A stretch of 7,445 nt of DNA, from contig JAIYCK010000413.1 in assembly GCA_027488055.1 (NCBI GenBank), positions 1 through 7,445 on the forward strand, in the 5' to 3' direction. The notes beneath the pieces are model-generated. The model was not told where the DNA came from, ran no database searches, and saw nothing but the letters and a program-made list of their open reading frames with translations. The position numbers were made by a program, and so were the translations under genes. The first letter of the stretch is position 1. The number at the start of each line of letters is the position of its first letter. The stretch is from Flavobacteriales bacterium. Its GTDB lineage: Bacteria; Bacteroidota; Bacteroidia; Flavobacteriales_D; Sanyastnellaceae. This document shows, in pieces, positions 1 to 6,867 of this stretch.

Positions 1-74
1 CCCGAGCGTAGTGAGGGATCTCAAACAAAATGGAAGGGTCTTTCGTCCTGCTTCCTGAACGTAGTGAAGGATCT
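1..74. repeat. Two degenerate intergenic direct repeats
   Basis: Two 21-base copies lie at 1-21 and 54-74 and match at 18 of 21 positions. Both share the core CGTAGTGA followed by GGATCT, and differ only at copy positions 3, 6 and 15. A shorter word, GAAGGGTCTTT, occurs at 33-43 and again at 101-111. Such CGTAGTGAAGGATCT-type sequences are common as scattered short repeats between genes in Bacteroidota. No function is established for them here. The first copy touches the window edge, so the array may extend further left. Two copies at this spacing, with diverged sequence between them, do not make a CRISPR array. Confidence 0.6.
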
Positions 75-99
75 TACCAATTGAAACGCCAATGCACGT

Positions 100-139
100 C
101 GAAGGGTCTTTTTCTCATAACCCTATAGACCGTCCTTCG
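100..139. repeat. Imperfect inverted repeat related to the adjacent repeats
   Basis: The left arm CGAAGG (100-105) plus GTCT (106-109) can pair with AGAC (127-130) plus CCTTCG (134-139). Three bases, 131-133, bulge out and about 17 bases form the loop. The arms carry the same GAAGGGTCT word as the direct repeats at 1-111, so this looks like two repeat units facing each other. It could form a hairpin in RNA, but no T-run follows, so I do not call it a terminator. It may be a remnant of a palindromic intergenic element. Confidence 0.45.
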
Positions 140-306
140 TCACCCACGGCTATGGAATGAAGGTTACACACTGCGTTCGTCGATCTATGCAATGGAAAAA
201 AACAGAGCATCTGAATTTTTTTATTTTTCTTGTAACTTAATAAGTAGGCTGTGCGCTCTATGACTGTAATCAAACAAACACTACCAAATTAATTAAATTA
301 CAGATC
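140..306 (+). other. Non-coding AT-rich leader before the small secreted protein
   Basis: No convincing gene is seen here. From about 210 the sequence becomes strongly AT-rich, with runs of T and then A. The best promoter-like match is TATTTTTC at 222-229, one base from the Bacteroidota -7 consensus TAnnTTTG. It would give an untranslated leader of about 70 nt for the gene at 307, and I regard it as weak. The bases just before the ATG are A/T-rich with no Shine-Dalgarno sequence, as is usual in this phylum. Confidence 0.35.
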
Positions 307-669
307 ATGAAAGCACTTGTTATCCTTTTCACCGTCCTATTGTCCTTTGTGGAGGCCAATGCAAGCACCTTGGAAATCCATAAAAAGAAGAAGGGCCAAA
401 CCCAAACCACCAACGTGGCTTCGCAAGTAAACAGGGAAATCAACCGCCATCTATTTAATCCGGCGGTCATGGGCAAAGATGTGAACGGAGAGGCGGCTGT
501 CATGCTCGAGGTTATGCCCGAAGGCAATCTAAAGGTGGTCACCATCAATACCAAAAATCCACTCATCCAAAAGTTCGTGGAAATGCAAGTCAAGAAAATG
601 AAAATTGATGCCAATGAGCTGGTGGTGGGTGAATTGTTTCGATACAAGTTGGTGTTCAGAACACAATAA
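307..669 (+). CDS. Small secreted protein with TonB-C-terminal-like domain
   Basis: This is a predicted exported protein of 120 residues. Residues 1-19 form a typical signal peptide: a single Lys at position 2, a hydrophobic core, and an A-N-A cleavage motif at 17-19. A basic stretch follows (KKKK, 26-29), then a folded part from about residue 38 to 120. The pattern there, a helix ending in NRHLFNPAV, a beta strand around AAVMLEVMPEGNL, a short helix ending in KKMKI and a final strand YKLVF, resembles the small TonB-C-like domains that are frequent in Bacteroidota. It lacks the N-terminal membrane anchor and Pro-rich spacer of a true TonB, so it is unlikely to transduce energy itself. Its actual role is unknown. 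The ATG at 307 is chosen because it gives the complete signal peptide. The gene appears monocistronic, since an intrinsic terminator lies about 50 bases past the stop. Confidence 0.72.
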   Translation: MKALVILFTVLLSFVEANASTLEIHKKKKGQTQTTNVASQVNREINRHLFNPAVMGKDVNGEAAVMLEVMPEGNLKVVTINTKNPLIQKFVEMQVKKMKIDANELVVGELFRYKLVFRTQ

Positions 670-721
670 AAGCGGCAAGTAGATAGTCATATATATTGCA
701 AAACAGGTTTATCAAGGGAAG

Positions 722-746
722 CCGACTCGAAGGAGTCGGTTTTTTT
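722..746 (+). terminator. Intrinsic terminator after the small secreted protein
   Basis: A perfect 7-bp stem, CCGACTC (722-728) with GAGTCGG (733-739), closes a GAAG tetraloop (729-732). Seven T residues follow directly at 740-746. This is a textbook Rho-independent terminator on the plus strand. It ends transcription from the gene at 307-669 and isolates rlmN, whose own promoter begins about 45 bases further on. Confidence 0.92.
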
Positions 747-792
747 GTGTCGCTACTCCCGCAAGGGGCCGAAGGGTTCTGGCACAATGATG

Positions 793-800
793 TATCTTTG
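793..800 (+). promoter_or_regulatory. rlmN promoter -7 element, TATCTTTG
   Basis: TATCTTTG matches the Bacteroidota primary-sigma -7 consensus TAnnTTTG exactly. Only five bases (801-805) separate it from the rlmN ATG at 806. Since transcription normally starts a few bases after this element, the mRNA should begin at or within a base or two of the start codon. No good -33 TTG was found at the usual distance. Confidence 0.7.
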
Positions 801-805
801 CACCC

Positions 806-1897
806 ATGGCCATCCCATCTATACGCAATGATATCCGTTCGCTCTCCAATGAGGAGCTTGCGGCGTTTATGGTGGCGCATGGGGAGCAAAAATTCAGGGC
901 CAAACAGATCAGTGAATGGCTGTGGAAAAAGGATGTGGCTTCGTTTGAAGACATGCGAAATATTGCGGCATCGACCAAAGCCCTGTTGTCAGAACATTTT
1001 GTGCTGCAAAAGATTTCGGTGAAGGATGAACAAGTGAGCTCCGATCGCACCATCAAATGTGCCTTTGAAGTGGAAGCTGGAAAAGTGGTGGAAGGTGTGT
1101 TGATCCCTACCACCAACCGAATGACGGCTTGTATTTCATCGCAAGTAGGCTGCAGTCTCTCCTGTAAATTTTGTGGCACTGGCCGTCTCAAGATGTTGCG
1201 CAACTTGACGCATTACGAGATCGTCGATCAAGTGACCTATCTGAAGAAACAAGCCGAGGAACGGTATCAGTTGCCATTGAGCAATATCGTTTACATGGGG
1301 ATGGGCGAGCCCCTGTTGAATTACAAGAATGTGATGGATTCCATCGAACGGATCACCTCTCCCGATGGCCTGGGTATGTCGCCACAACGCATTACCTTGA
1401 GTACGGCAGGCGTGGGAAAAATGATCAAAAAGTTGGGTGATGATCAGGTGAAGTTCAATTTGGCTTTGTCGCTTCACGCCGCCAGCGACGAAAAGCGCAA
1501 TCATATCATGGACATCAACGCTTCCAATAATCTAGAAACCTTGGCGGAGGCATTGCGTTATTTTTATGACAAAACGGGGACCCGCGTCACCTTTGAATAC
1601 ATTATTTTCAAAGACTTCAACGACAGTATCAAGGATGCACAGGAGTTGGCGGCGTATGCGAAAAACCTGCCCGTCAAGATCAATATCATTGAATACAATC
1701 CCATCGACCAAGGCGAGTTTAAACAGGCCAGCCCTGAGCGTGTAGATGCGTTTGCACAATTTCTTGAAGCGCGCAACATGATTGTCAATGTGCGTCGTTC
1801 ACGAGGAAAGGATATCGATGCGGCATGCGGCCAATTGGCCAATAAGAACAAAGCCTTGTTGAAGGATGAAGTCGTTCAAAAGGAGTCTTCCAAATGA
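806..1897 (+). CDS. rlmN: Dual-specificity 23S rRNA/tRNA adenine-C2 methyltransferase RlmN
   Basis: This radical-SAM enzyme methylates C2 of adenine 2503 in 23S rRNA and of adenine 37 in a subset of tRNAs, which supports translational fidelity. The protein has 363 residues (E. coli RlmN has 384). An N-terminal accessory domain covers about residues 1-75. The radical-SAM core then carries the cluster motif C116-x3-C120-x2-C123, which binds the 4Fe-4S centre. C109 sits seven residues before it and C341 lies in DIDAACGQL; these correspond to the catalytic pair C118 and C355 of the E. coli enzyme. GMGEPLLN (165-172) is the SAM-binding GEP motif, and LSLHAASDEKR (221-231) and IEYNPID (295-301) are further family signatures. 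The ATG at 806 gives a normal N-terminus and fits the promoter placed five bases upstream. The gene is isolated by a terminator upstream and a convergent gene downstream. Cfr, the antibiotic-resistance relative acting on C8, is less likely given the RlmN-like ends and housekeeping context. Confidence 0.97.
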   Translation: MAIPSIRNDIRSLSNEELAAFMVAHGEQKFRAKQISEWLWKKDVASFEDMRNIAASTKALLSEHFVLQKISVKDEQVSSDRTIKCAFEVEAGKVVEGVLIPTTNRMTACISSQVGCSLSCKFCGTGRLKMLRNLTHYEIVDQVTYLKKQAEERYQLPLSNIVYMGMGEPLLNYKNVMDSIERITSPDGLGMSPQRITLSTAGVGKMIKKLGDDQVKFNLALSLHAASDEKRNHIMDINASNNLETLAEALRYFYDKTGTRVTFEYIIFKDFNDSIKDAQELAAYAKNLPVKINIIEYNPIDQGEFKQASPERVDAFAQFLEARNMIVNVRRSRGKDIDAACGQLANKNKALLKDEVVQKESSK

Positions 1898-1915
1898 ACC
1901 GAATGAATATTCGGT
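1898..1915. terminator. Stem-loop directly after the rlmN stop, between convergent genes
   Basis: A perfect 7-bp inverted repeat, ACCGAAT (1898-1904) and ATTCGGT (1909-1915), encloses a GAAT loop. It begins on the base after the rlmN stop codon and lies about 40 bases beyond the stop of the convergent OMP gene. Neither strand has a T-run right after the stem, so it is not a classical intrinsic terminator. It may still pause polymerase, protect the rlmN 3' end, or act with Rho. Its position is the main argument that it matters. Confidence 0.4.
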
Positions 1916-1954
1916 GTGTCTGATAAGAAAAAGAATTTTACGTTAAACTGGTCC

Positions 1955-4900
1955 TTAAAAGAAGGCACGCAATTGCAGTCCACCCGCATGAATGGTGGGT
2001 ACAGTCTCTGGTTTTCGACCGTTGTAATTGAGGTTCAACTGAAGGTTTTTGGCAACGGTGCGCTGCACAGTCAAGGACCACGTGATGTTGTTACCGGTGT
2101 TCAGTCCTTCGAGCATGTCGAAAGTGAGTGAGTTGTTCGATTCACCGTTGTAGGCGATTTTATAATAATTCAGTTCGCATTGCAAGGTCCCTTTTTTGAC
2201 ATCGCTGAGCACTCCTTCCAATCCGATTTTTTGAATGATGGCATGTTCCATTCCCAATGTATTGGTTTTTTCGGTATACAGTGTTTTCACATTCAGTCGT
2301 CCTGTATTGCCCGGTTGCCAGCTTAGTATCGGCTGAATTTGTAGATAATCCAATGCATAATTCCGCCCATTCAAATAGTCTGAGGCAGCGGTTTTATTGC
2401 CTTTTTTGACGTCTGTACTGATGGTCCAAGTGCGCTTCAAGGTCCATCTCAACGCGGCTTGCCAGAATTGATCACCGCGTGTTTCAAAACCATTACTCAG
2501 GAGATTTTTCCCGTTGTTTGCTTGGTAAATACATTCCGCATTGAAAATCGGATTGGACTTGTTGATGAATATCACGTGGCGCATCAATCCATTGAGCGAA
2601 AGCAGACTGGTATCATTGGCATCGTATTGCAAGGGATTGAAGCGATCATTGGCATCGCTGGAGGTATTCTTGCGCTCAATGCGGATGGTGGTTTGTGCAC
2701 TCAAGCGGGCCACGGTTTTGCGCCATCCTTTTTGCTGTTTGATCAGCCTTTCGGGTTGAATGGTAAAACTTTGATTGATCTGATTGGTGTAGGTGCGCAG
2801 GTATTCATTGCTTTGAATGGATGAGCGAATGTAATTGGCTTCGTAAGCATACAGCGCTGATTCAAACTCATTGAGATCTTTGACTCCATTGGCATTGTAA
2901 TCCACCCATACAAAATTGCCCTGACCAGGTTGGACTTCGATATAGATGTATTCTTTGCGTTGCTCCAAACCAGAACCAGTCTCATAAAAGGTATTGCTCT
3001 GTATGAAGTTGTTTTTGAGTTTCCAGTTGTACTCGACACGCGTGACCAAGGTATTTTCTGGCAATGTGCTAATGGCCTCCGGATTGTTGATGCGCAGCCG
3101 GCGGTTGCTTACAAACAGCGCCAACCGACTTTCTGGACGGACATTCCAACGGGCTGTGATCCCATATTGATCCGCAATAGACGCGCGGGAGAGTTGATTC
3201 TCATCCAAGCGATTTTCGAATCGATTGCGATAATACAAGGTGACATTTTTTTTCAGCGTATCCGCCGTGCCAACACCCAATTCCCAGTCGTAAAATTGAT
3301 AGGATTGGTTACTCAAGCTATCGCTTTGGGCAAGATAAAATTGATTTTTTTCGTGCTCATCGCGGTAATACAACCGCATGCCTTTGATGGTTTGACTGAT
3401 ATTGGAAGTGTGCCGCACAAATTGCGATTGCAAGTTGCCTTGGGTGCTGAGTGCCGAACCTTGCACCTGTGCCTGAAAACCGTGCCGATTGCGCCATGTG
3501 GTTTGAAGCTGCCCCTTGAGGCCTTGACCCCATTGGTCGATCTGCAGCCATTGACCACCGATGGCCAATTGTCCATTTTGACTGCGACTCCATGCCACCT
3601 CTGTCTGAGCCCAGTGCAAAGTGCCAGCGGGTTGTTGCGCTCCAAAGTTCCAATTGCGGTTAAACTCTACTTCCCTGAATCGCTCAATGCCCGTGAAGTG
3701 ACGATGGTTGTATTCATAGGCCGCGGTCCATTTGAATGTTTTGAGTTGGGGTGTTGTGGTGCTTGAATCGGCGCGTTGCAGGCTGTATTGATACCAATTT
3801 TTGGTGGCGAAACCCACATTGTCTTCATTGCCAATGGCGGAAAAGGTATTGACATCTTTATTGCTCAATGCGCCTTCTGTTTTGAATTGATGCCCTGTAG
3901 TTCGATTGCCCCGTATGCGCTGTGTTTGGATTTCATGACCAGCAGAGAGCATTTGATTTTTTTTTGGCGCAACAAGCAATGCCACGGGGGCATAATTTCC
4001 CTGATGGACAAGCTCTTCTCCATTCATCTCGGGCATGATCCATTTGTATTTTTTACCCGTCGCTGCGAAACCATCTTCCACGTAATCGCCCTTGCCTTGC
4101 CCCACAAAGCTGAACACCACGCGGAATCGGGCCGTGATGGAATCGGTGGAATAAAGTAGGATGGACGCATAACCGAGGCTGTCTATTTGGGCATAAAGCA
4201 CTTGACTATTGGTAAATGAGGTTTCTGCGATGCCCGAGGTGACGGCGGCCGAGGGATCGTCACCGGCTTGAGCGAGCTGCAACTTGTCGGCGTCGCTTAA
4301 ATCTTGTTGCAGAGGTTGATTGCGCGCATCACTTTCACTGTAGACATTGAAAAATGTTTTGTGATGATCGGTAGTCCAGGTCAATGCTGTCTGCAAAAGG
4401 GGCCGTGCGTATCTTTTTTCGGAATATTGAAATTCCACTGTGATGCGCCTGTCTTTGGTGATCAAGTGGCGCGGTGTAAAGCTGATTTCGGCTGCATTGT
4501 AGTCGATCACATAGTCTTTATCCAAGCCACGCTGCAATAATTTTCCATCGATGTAAACTTGCTCTGTGCCACTCAGAATGATGATGAATTGTTCTCCGTC
4601 GGCCCCCGTCAACCGATAAGGACCCTGATTGCCTTCTATCCCTTGCATCACATTGCGCCCAAACCGGCCTTTGGAGACAGAGGCAGAGCTTTCGATTTTC
4701 AAGGTTCCGCGTTTGTCGTGCTTGATCTGTTGCGCGAAGTAGAGGCCTTGCGTGCGTTTCTGATATTGCAAATAATGACCGTACGGGCGGTTGAGGACAA
4801 AATCACCGGCAATGAGCTTGGACTTGGCGTCGCTGATTTGGATAAACACCTGATCGAAATCCTGCAATTGACTGGTATTGCCATCGGGTTGAATGGGAAT

Positions 4901-5452
4901 ATTGTCGTCCGAAATGGACGCGAGCAATTCATAGCGATCCGTGATTTTACCCGAAAGTTGCAAGTTGAGCGTACTGTTGACCGCTAAATTTTGATTGTTG
5001 CCAATCATGATGCCTCTAGAGATCGAACCGCTTTTGCGAATACTTTCATCACCCAAAGGACTTCTGGCTGGTCCGCCTCCACCTATCACAAATGGCCGGT
5101 AAGGAGCATCTTTCTTGGCTGCGATCAATACGGGGTTTTTGTGTGCGTAGGTTTTTCCTAAATACAGAGGCATGCATGTGTACTGGACGATCAACGGTTG
5201 TCCCCTCAGCTCAGGTCGGATGATGAAACGAGCGCTGTGGTATTCCATTTGCCATAGCTCTATGGAGACCAATGTATCGGTGTTCCAAACCATGACACTC
5301 CCGGGCACAATGCTCAGTGTGTCGATCTGCAGTGTGTCGACGAGCATGGTCAAACTCACCTTTTTTTCATTGTGAATTTGGGCCGACAATTGGGCGCTCC
5401 AACATAATTGGAGGAGCATGCAGCACGTTATGAGGGCGTTTGTTCGAATCAA
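1955..5452 (-). CDS. Large Bacteroidota outer-membrane beta-barrel protein, function unassigned
   Basis: This predicted outer-membrane protein has 1165 residues. Residues 1-25 form a signal peptide (MIRT, then a hydrophobic core ending L-S-A-Q). Residues 26-120 look like a small beta-rich periplasmic domain. From about residue 141 (SGSISRGIMIGNNQNLAVNS) to the end, alternating amphipathic strands suggest a long barrel, and the last residue is Phe, the usual aromatic end of Bam-inserted barrels. Notable segments are SDDNIPIQPDGNTSQLQDFD (181-200), VYIDGKLLQRGLDKDYVIDY (299-318), and DYNANGVKDLNE (851-862). The last fits the 12-residue EF-hand loop, with D1, N3, N5, G6, D9 and E12. I recall similar proteins across Bacteroidota annotated only as hypothetical. 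The IDG...DYxIDY segment is loosely reminiscent of the gliding/secretion protein SprA, but this protein is about half that size and I do not call it SprA. The start is TTG at 5452: the first ATG (residue 12) would leave a truncated signal peptide without its basic end. No plug domain or TonB box was recognised. Confidence 0.82.
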   Translation of the reverse strand: MIRTNALITCCMLLQLCWSAQLSAQIHNEKKVSLTMLVDTLQIDTLSIVPGSVMVWNTDTLVSIELWQMEYHSARFIIRPELRGQPLIVQYTCMPLYLGKTYAHKNPVLIAAKKDAPYRPFVIGGGGPARSPLGDESIRKSGSISRGIMIGNNQNLAVNSTLNLQLSGKITDRYELLASISDDNIPIQPDGNTSQLQDFDQVFIQISDAKSKLIAGDFVLNRPYGHYLQYQKRTQGLYFAQQIKHDKRGTLKIESSASVSKGRFGRNVMQGIEGNQGPYRLTGADGEQFIIILSGTEQVYIDGKLLQRGLDKDYVIDYNAAEISFTPRHLITKDRRITVEFQYSEKRYARPLLQTALTWTTDHHKTFFNVYSESDARNQPLQQDLSDADKLQLAQAGDDPSAAVTSGIAETSFTNSQVLYAQIDSLGYASILLYSTDSITARFRVVFSFVGQGKGDYVEDGFAATGKKYKWIMPEMNGEELVHQGNYAPVALLVAPKKNQMLSAGHEIQTQRIRGNRTTGHQFKTEGALSNKDVNTFSAIGNEDNVGFATKNWYQYSLQRADSSTTTPQLKTFKWTAAYEYNHRHFTGIERFREVEFNRNWNFGAQQPAGTLHWAQTEVAWSRSQNGQLAIGGQWLQIDQWGQGLKGQLQTTWRNRHGFQAQVQGSALSTQGNLQSQFVRHTSNISQTIKGMRLYYRDEHEKNQFYLAQSDSLSNQSYQFYDWELGVGTADTLKKNVTLYYRNRFENRLDENQLSRASIADQYGITARWNVRPESRLALFVSNRRLRINNPEAISTLPENTLVTRVEYNWKLKNNFIQSNTFYETGSGLEQRKEYIYIEVQPGQGNFVWVDYNANGVKDLNEFESALYAYEANYIRSSIQSNEYLRTYTNQINQSFTIQPERLIKQQKGWRKTVARLSAQTTIRIERKNTSSDANDRFNPLQYDANDTSLLSLNGLMRHVIFINKSNPIFNAECIYQANNGKNLLSNGFETRGDQFWQAALRWTLKRTWTISTDVKKGNKTAASDYLNGRNYALDYLQIQPILSWQPGNTGRLNVKTLYTEKTNTLGMEHAIIQKIGLEGVLSDVKKGTLQCELNYYKIAYNGESNNSLTFDMLEGLNTGNNITWSLTVQRTVAKNLQLNLNYNGRKPETVPTIHAGGLQLRAFF

Positions 5453-5475
5453 AGGTGAGGGCCAGTCGCAGTTAA

Positions 5476-5483
5476 CAAAGGTA
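5476..5483 (-). promoter_or_regulatory. OMP gene promoter -7 element, TACCTTTG
   Basis: Read on the minus strand, 5483 to 5476 is TACCTTTG, an exact match to TAnnTTTG. It lies 23 bases before the TTG start at 5452, predicting a leader of roughly 18 nt. That leader contains no purine-rich Shine-Dalgarno motif. TTG triplets occur upstream (5501-5499 and 5496-5494), but closer than the usual -33 spacing. The position supports a start at TTG 5452 or at ATG 5419, and rules out anything further upstream. Confidence 0.6.
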
Positions 5484-5568
5484 ATAGCTTGTTCAACGCA
5501 ATTTTTTTCCTTTGTTGTGTGTTACCTGCCGTTGGTCCTATTGCCATCCAAGGGAGCATTATTTTGAT

Positions 5569-5576
5569 TAGCTTCG
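5569..5576 (+). promoter_or_regulatory. ABC permease promoter -7 element, TAGCTTCG
   Basis: TAGCTTCG matches TAnnTTTG at five of the six fixed positions, with C for the third T. It ends five bases before the ATG at 5582, the same spacing as in rlmN, so the transcript should again be nearly leaderless. The element also argues against a longer protein starting upstream at the TTG at 5489. Confidence 0.5.
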
Positions 5577-5581
5577 CTGTG

Positions 5582-6826
5582 ATGATAGTGCAACAATTGT
5601 GGGAAAGTATTCGGTTTGCCATCGGCGCCTTGCGGAGCAACCGCCTGCGCACCATGCTTTCATTGTCGGGCATTACCATCGGTATTTTCTCTATCATTTT
5701 TGTACTCAGTGTGGTAGACAGCATGGAGTCGGACATGAAGTCCAGCTTTGAGATGATTGGCAGCGATGTCATGTTTGTCCAAAAGTGGCCCATGGGTCCA
5801 GAAGAGGGTGCGGAGGACTATGAATGGTGGAAGTACATGCGCCGGCGACCACCTTCCATCAAGGACATGGAACGGTTGGCTCAACGTCTGCCCGAAGCAG
5901 GATCTGTATCATTTAGTTGTGGCACCAGTGCGACGGCCAAGTTTGGAAATAATTTTGTAGAAGATGCCCGTGTGATGGCAGTGACCTACCATTTCCGCGA
6001 AGCGATTTCACTCAACATTGCCCAAGGTCGATATTTTACAGAGCCCGAGGTAGATGGGGGCCGCAATGTGGCTGTCATCGGCGCATTGATGGCCGAAAGT
6101 CTTTTTGCGGGGATCAATCCGCTGGACAAGGAGATTACCATCGGGGGTCTCAAGGTGCAAATCATTGGCATATTCGAAAAAGAAGGGACTTCTCTTTTTG
6201 GTGCGGGTTTCGACAATGCAGTCATGATTCCTTATGGCTTCGGGGTGCGCCTCACAGGAAGCGAAGTGGATGATGCTTCGATCGCCGTCAAAGGCAAGGA
6301 AGGCATGACCAATGCGGAATTGAAAAACGCCGTCATAGAGGCCATGCGATCCATCCGAGGGGTGCGCTTAAAGGACAGCAATGATTTTTCTATTTTGGAA
6401 TCGACCATGATCAATTCCATGGTGGATAGCATCATCGGAGTGTTCAATGTCATTGGTTTGGTCATTGGTGTTTTTGCAATTCTGGTCGGGGCTTTCAGCA
6501 TTGCCAATATCATGTTTGTGAGTGTCAGTGAACGCACGAATATTATAGGAATTCAAAAGGCTCTGGGCGCCAAAAACTATTTTATTCTCAATCAATTCTT
6601 ATTTGAGAGCATGGCCTTGTGCCTCATCGGTGGTCTCGCGGGCTTGGCCTTTGTGGCGGGCTTAGTGGCGCTGCTCAATCAATTGATCGACTTTCATTTT
6701 ATTTTGCCCATCGAGCGAATTGTCTTGGGTATTTCCATCTCCCTAGTGGTAGGTGTAGTGGCGGGTATTGTGCCTGCACTCAAAGCCTCCAAACTCAATC
6801 CTGTGGATGCGATTCGCTCCAAGTGA
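5582..6826 (+). CDS. MacB/FtsX-type ABC transporter permease
   Basis: This is an inner-membrane permease subunit of 414 residues with the four-helix MacB/LolCE layout. TM1 is at about residues 24-46, after the amphipathic ALRSNRLRTML stretch. A large periplasmic core domain follows (about 47-280), then TM2 at about 283-312, TM3 at about 336-366 and TM4 at about 380-401. The cytoplasmic segment SERTNIIGIQKALGAK (317-332 region) after TM2 and the end ASKLNPVDAIRSK are hallmarks of this family. The periplasmic start, with FVQKWPMG (65-72) and EWWKYM (81-86), resembles a Bacteroidota subgroup. These proteins usually pair with a separate ATPase and use its ATP cycle to move or extract substrates on the periplasmic side (mechanotransmission). 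No ATPase is encoded in the window, and the substrate is unknown. The ATG at 5582 is preferred because it fits family N-termini and the promoter; a TTG at 5489 would add 31 residues of uncharacteristic hydrophobic sequence. The gene is divergent from the OMP gene. Confidence 0.9.
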   Translation: MIVQQLWESIRFAIGALRSNRLRTMLSLSGITIGIFSIIFVLSVVDSMESDMKSSFEMIGSDVMFVQKWPMGPEEGAEDYEWWKYMRRRPPSIKDMERLAQRLPEAGSVSFSCGTSATAKFGNNFVEDARVMAVTYHFREAISLNIAQGRYFTEPEVDGGRNVAVIGALMAESLFAGINPLDKEITIGGLKVQIIGIFEKEGTSLFGAGFDNAVMIPYGFGVRLTGSEVDDASIAVKGKEGMTNAELKNAVIEAMRSIRGVRLKDSNDFSILESTMINSMVDSIIGVFNVIGLVIGVFAILVGAFSIANIMFVSVSERTNIIGIQKALGAKNYFILNQFLFESMALCLIGGLAGLAFVAGLVALLNQLIDFHFILPIERIVLGISISLVVGVVAGIVPALKASKLNPVDAIRSK

Positions 6827-6867
6827 TGCGCTATGACCAATGCAGATCATCGGTGCTTCCATGCATT

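Noticed and set aside
1..111. Possible CRISPR array in the left-edge repeats
   Set aside because: There are only two diverged copies of the 21-base unit, the spacing of further related words is irregular, and no cas gene is present.
756..767. Second small hairpin (CCC-GCAA-GGG) between the terminator and rlmN
   Set aside because: The stem has only three or four pairs with no T-run, and it lies upstream of the predicted rlmN transcription start, so it is probably chance.
696..1022. Plus-strand open frame overlapping the terminator and the start of rlmN
   Set aside because: It runs through the intrinsic terminator and in another frame over the rlmN N-terminus. It is a shadow frame.
806..1897. 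Cfr-type antibiotic-resistance methyltransferase
   Set aside because: The sequence has RlmN-type ends and motifs, sits next to housekeeping genes and shows no mobile-element context.
1916..2131. Short plus-strand open frame just after rlmN, starting with GTG
   Set aside because: Most of it is antisense to the conserved C-terminal end of the outer-membrane protein, and its composition looks like a frame shadow.
2930..3766. Long plus-strand open frame of 278 codons
   Set aside because: It lies wholly antisense to the outer-membrane protein gene, its translation resembles no family I know, and there is no promoter or start signal. The minus-strand frame has a signal peptide and coherent barrel features.
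1955..5452. SprA, or a TonB-dependent receptor
   Set aside because: SprA is about twice this length. I could recognise no plug domain or TonB box. The DYxIDY-type segment alone is not enough.
5489..5581. N-terminal extension of the ABC permease from TTG 5489
   Set aside because: The extension is uncharacteristic of the family, covers both divergent promoter elements, and lies upstream of the likely transcription start.
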